Shown here: one piece after another, positions 5,341 through 8,130 of the stretch
Position numbering within the stretch: position 1 is the first letter of the stretch
Layout: each line of letters starts with the position of its first letter
DNA from: Candidatus Sumerlaeota bacterium
GTDB lineage: Bacteria; Sumerlaeota; Sumerlaeia; MWCT01
DNA: 8,130 nucleotides
Assembly (NCBI GenBank): GCA_026398545.1
Contig: JAPLSR010000473.1
Location: 1 to 8,130, forward strand
Reading direction: 5' to 3'
The notes under the pieces: generated by a model
What the model saw: the letters and a program-made list of their open reading frames with translations, nothing else
What the model was told of the DNA's origin: nothing
Database searches by the model: none
Program-made: the position numbers and the translations under genes

Positions 5341-8130
5341 GTGAGACGACATGTGGCATATCTCCTCTTCCTGCTGATTATTCTGTTCGGCGGTTGCGCC
5401 CGCGCACCTGAAAGGGTAAAACCTCCCCTCACCTCACCCACCACAAAAACCGGCATGCAGATTAAATCCGATAAGAGGGAGGTCATCATTTCATACAGAT
5501 GGAAAAAGGGCGATACATCAGAACGCCTTTTCACAATCCTCACTCCTCCTCTTGTGCATCTTCAGCCCGTCATACTTGATTACTCGCTTGTCGATGACGA
5601 GCCACCCGCCAGTCCAACTCCTCCGGGAAAAAAAGAGGAGAGCAAATCTCATGAAGATAATCTCAACGAGGTCATTTTGAAAAAAATCGCCGTTGCGCCG
5701 GAGGGATTTTTAAGGTTCAATTACTTTCAATCCGTCCGAATTAACCCGGTGCTTTCCAGAGATATTGCCTCTCCGATGGAACCACTCAACCCCGCACGGA
5801 AAAAAGTGCCGCAAGTCCTTTCCTCAATAACATTAAGGCTGGAATTTGAATTCCCCGACAAGCATCCATCCATAGAAAGACCCAAAATGTCAAGACCCGG
5901 CGAACAGGGCTTCAGCCGCATCCTTTCAGCCCTTGTTGATAACCCGGAGATGGCGGAAGAATATGCCGCCCAGTCCCCCCCTCTGAATCTCTCAACCACC
6001 GATACCCTTAGCATAACATACTCGCCGGCAAGCGGTTCTCAGGAGATACCCACGCTCCAGCTATCAGTCCGCAATGCCGGACTTTACAAGATTGACAGCG
6101 CCCTCCTTGCAAAAGGCGGCATTGACCCCAGGAGGGTCAATCCCGGATATTTTCACATTTCTTGCGCCGGACGCGAAATCCCGCTCGCCACATGGGGCTG
6201 TTTCACCAGCACATTTATGGAAAATGATGCCCTCCTCTTTTACGGCTATCCGCCGGATTGTGAATATACGGATATCAATATTTACAGGCTTTATTATGAC
6301 CCCAAACGTCCCGCCCTTCGCATGGGAACCATCGGCGGCGAGGACATCAGGGACGCCCTCCGTCCGGAATATTTCATCTCCCGACTGGTCATTGAGGAGG
6401 ATAGGGAGCTGAAAATCCACTCCGGCAATTTTCTCTCCATCAAGGGGATGAGATGGGTCTGGCAAGAAATCACGTCTGAAAAGCCGTTTGAATGCACCTT
6501 CAGCCTCCCGGGCTATAAAACCATTTCAGGCAAGGGAAAAGTGACACTCCGGATTTACTGCCATCCCGATGACTGGACTCAGCCGGGGAGATTGCAAATC
6601 CAGGTCAATGATGCGCCACCGGGCATCTTCCCAATCCGAAATCCCATGGATGACGTTAAAACATTTGACATAGATTACAGTATCCTCCGGGAAAACGGGA
6701 ATCTTCTCCGATGCCAGATTCTTCCCGCATCATCCCAGAACCGTGAGACCCTGCCCGACGCCCTCCCCACAAGCGGCTCCCTTGTCTTCCCCGGCGGCAT
6801 CTTCTTTGATAATCTCATCCTGGAATATCCAAGGCAATTCCTCCTCGACCGGGGCGTCCTGAAGATTGAAAAGTCGTCATTAAAACCCGGACCCACACGA
6901 TATATCATTGGCAACATCCCCCAACGCCCCATTGTGGGTATTGAATATTCAAACCCTTATAAGCCGCGATTCATCCTGACGAAGAACGCCGGTCTGAACC
7001 GCGCTTCATTCACAGCTGTGGAAAGCGGCGACTCTTCATACCTCTTCACCGCCTTTGACCTGGTGCAGTCACCCCTGGCTGTCCGGCACGTGCTCAATGA
7101 CAACCTCTCAGCATCTTCCAATGCGGCTGACTATATCATCATCACTCATCCTGACTTCATGTCAGCGGCAAGGGAACTTGCCACCCACAGGGAGAGACAC
7201 GGACACAAAACACGAATTGTGGCTGTGCCTGCTGTGTATGATGAGTTTAATCAGGTAATTCTCAGTCCGGTAGCGCTCAAATTTTTTCTCGCTACCGCCC
7301 TTCTGAAATGGAAAACCCCTCCATCGTATGTAGTTTTATTAGGTGATTCAACGAGTGATTACAAAAATGAGTCGCGTAACGGAGTAATCAATTATGTCCC
7401 ATCATATTCATATGTCTCAAAATTCGGGGAGAAGGACAAATGGGCATCCGACCACTGGTACACCACACTCCTTGGCGAGGATGAATACCCGGACATTTCT
7501 TTGGGACGCCTCTCGGTGAATAATGTGACCGATGCGGAAAATGTCGTGAAAAAGATTATTCACTATGAGACAAAACCTTCCTTTGGTTCCTGGCGCTCCA
7601 CTCTGGGTTATGTTGCCGATGATGGTCCCTTTTACGAAGACACGGAGGACCTGCGAAAAAATTTCACGCCTAACACATTTACCGGAAAAACGGTATACCT
7701 TGAATATCTCCCCCTTGATGACAATTTCTACCTTGACCCTTCCTTCGTGGAACGCACCAAGGCAAAGGTCAGCACCGTTGCCACGGCGAAAATCCTCGAG
7801 CTCTTTCATAACGGCTGCCTTTATATGACTTATTTCGGCCATGGCTCACCAAACATCTGGGCGGATGAGAGAATCTGGTTCGGCGGCGATTCCCCCAACA
7901 GCGATAATCTTCACCTCACCAATATGGAACACCTGACCTTTGTCACCAATATGACCTGCAATAGCGGCGCCATTGATTATCCCGTTCCAAAATGGAACAT
8001 CTGCATCTCGGAGGACTCCATGAGGCAGCCAAGGGGCAGTGCCATCGCACAGTTTGTGCCCTCAGGACCGGGATTCACATCAGCTCACAAAAAAATCTCC
8101 GCCTCCCTTCATGAGGCACTTTTCAAAGAC
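5341..8130 (+). CDS. PorU/gingipain-like C25-family cysteine peptidase, probable lipoprotein, partial (3' end outside window)
   Basis: From GTG 5341 the frame stays open to the window end, giving 930 residues with the C-terminus missing. Residues 1-19 (MRRH, a hydrophobic stretch, then ILFGGC) look like a lipoprotein signal with Cys19; the lipobox is imperfect, with F at -3. Residues about 240-340 match the N-terminal module of PorU-like proteins: VRNAGLYKID, NDALLFYGYP and YTDINIYRLYY. Beta-rich modules follow, with FFDNLILEYPRQFLLDRG near 490. The C25 caspase-like domain runs from about 595: DYIIITHPDF, YVVLLGDSTSDY, DISLGRL. Catalytic His834 lies in YFGHGS and Cys873 in NMTCNSG, aligned to gingipain His211 and Cys244, so the enzyme looks active. 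PorU is the type IX secretion sortase and gingipains are secreted proteases; which role applies is undecided. It is probably co-transcribed with the Memo gene. Codon use shifts at 7321-7440, where GC falls to about 37 percent. Confidence 0.9.
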   Translation, partial: MRRHVAYLLFLLIILFGGCARAPERVKPPLTSPTTKTGMQIKSDKREVIISYRWKKGDTSERLFTILTPPLVHLQPVILDYSLVDDEPPASPTPPGKKEESKSHEDNLNEVILKKIAVAPEGFLRFNYFQSVRINPVLSRDIASPMEPLNPARKKVPQVLSSITLRLEFEFPDKHPSIERPKMSRPGEQGFSRILSALVDNPEMAEEYAAQSPPLNLSTTDTLSITYSPASGSQEIPTLQLSVRNAGLYKIDSALLAKGGIDPRRVNPGYFHISCAGREIPLATWGCFTSTFMENDALLFYGYPPDCEYTDINIYRLYYDPKRPALRMGTIGGEDIRDALRPEYFISRLVIEEDRELKIHSGNFLSIKGMRWVWQEITSEKPFECTFSLPGYKTISGKGKVTLRIYCHPDDWTQPGRLQIQVNDAPPGIFPIRNPMDDVKTFDIDYSILRENGNLLRCQILPASSQNRETLPDALPTSGSLVFPGGIFFDNLILEYPRQFLLDRGVLKIEKSSLKPGPTRYIIGNIPQRPIVGIEYSNPYKPRFILTKNAGLNRASFTAVESGDSSYLFTAFDLVQSPLAVRHVLNDNLSASSNAADYIIITHPDFMSAARELATHRERHGHKTRIVAVPAVYDEFNQVILSPVALKFFLATALLKWKTPPSYVVLLGDSTSDYKNESRNGVINYVPSYSYVSKFGEKDKWASDHWYTTLLGEDEYPDISLGRLSVNNVTDAENVVKKIIHYETKPSFGSWRSTLGYVADDGPFYEDTEDLRKNFTPNTFTGKTVYLEYLPLDDNFYLDPSFVERTKAKVSTVATAKILELFHNGCLYMTYFGHGSPNIWADERIWFGGDSPNSDNLHLTNMEHLTFVTNMTCNSGAIDYPVPKWNICISEDSMRQPRGSAIAQFVPSGPGFTSAHKKISASLHEALFKD
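7268..7297 (+). repeat. Perfect 8-base inverted repeat inside the C25 gene
   Basis: CGGTAGCG (7268-7275) and CGCTACCG (7290-7297) are exact inverted copies around a 14-base loop containing T6. The repeat lies within coding sequence for a conserved part of the C25 domain (SPVALKFFLATA), just before an AT-rich patch. It may form a hairpin in DNA or mRNA, but it can also be a by-product of coding sequence. Confidence 0.5.

Noticed and set aside
5727..6497. Minus- and plus-strand frames of 95-133 residues inside the C25 gene
   Set aside because: They lie in other frames of a continuous coding sequence with recognisable PorU-like motifs, and have unlikely compositions.

Overview
The window shows two divergent gene pairs separated by an AT-rich control region. 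It suggests a Gram-negative bacterium, probably from an FCB-type or neighbouring candidate phylum. This is inferred from the pairing of a PorU/gingipain-like C25 peptidase with large secreted Cys-containing proteins carrying a PPC-like C-terminus. Clear Shine-Dalgarno sequences (AAGGAGG, AGGAGGG) before the two minus-strand genes argue against typical Bacteroidetes, which rarely use them. No taxonomic marker gene is present, so the assignment is tentative.

Minus strand, read right to left from about 3580: a 1003-residue secreted protein of unknown function (567-3578) is followed after 36 bases by a secreted protein with a SPOR-like domain (1-530), whose C-terminus lies outside the window. The close spacing suggests one transcript. 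Both have signal peptides, so this unit appears to make exported or envelope products.

Centre, 3579-4017: a gene-free, very AT-rich divergent region. It contains a candidate promoter for the minus-strand unit, a leader with an extra AGGAGG and a 16-codon upstream ORF, an isolated strong intrinsic terminator, and a weak candidate promoter for the plus-strand unit.

Plus strand: a Memo-family protein (AmmeMemoRadiSam system protein B) with an added N-terminal PqqD-like winged-helix region (4018-5253) is followed 87 bases later by a large C25-family cysteine peptidase (5341-8130, running off the end). The peptidase begins with a probable lipoprotein signal and keeps its catalytic His and Cys. 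The two are probably co-transcribed, but the sequence does not show a functional link. No RNA genes, CRISPR arrays or insertion sequences were found.
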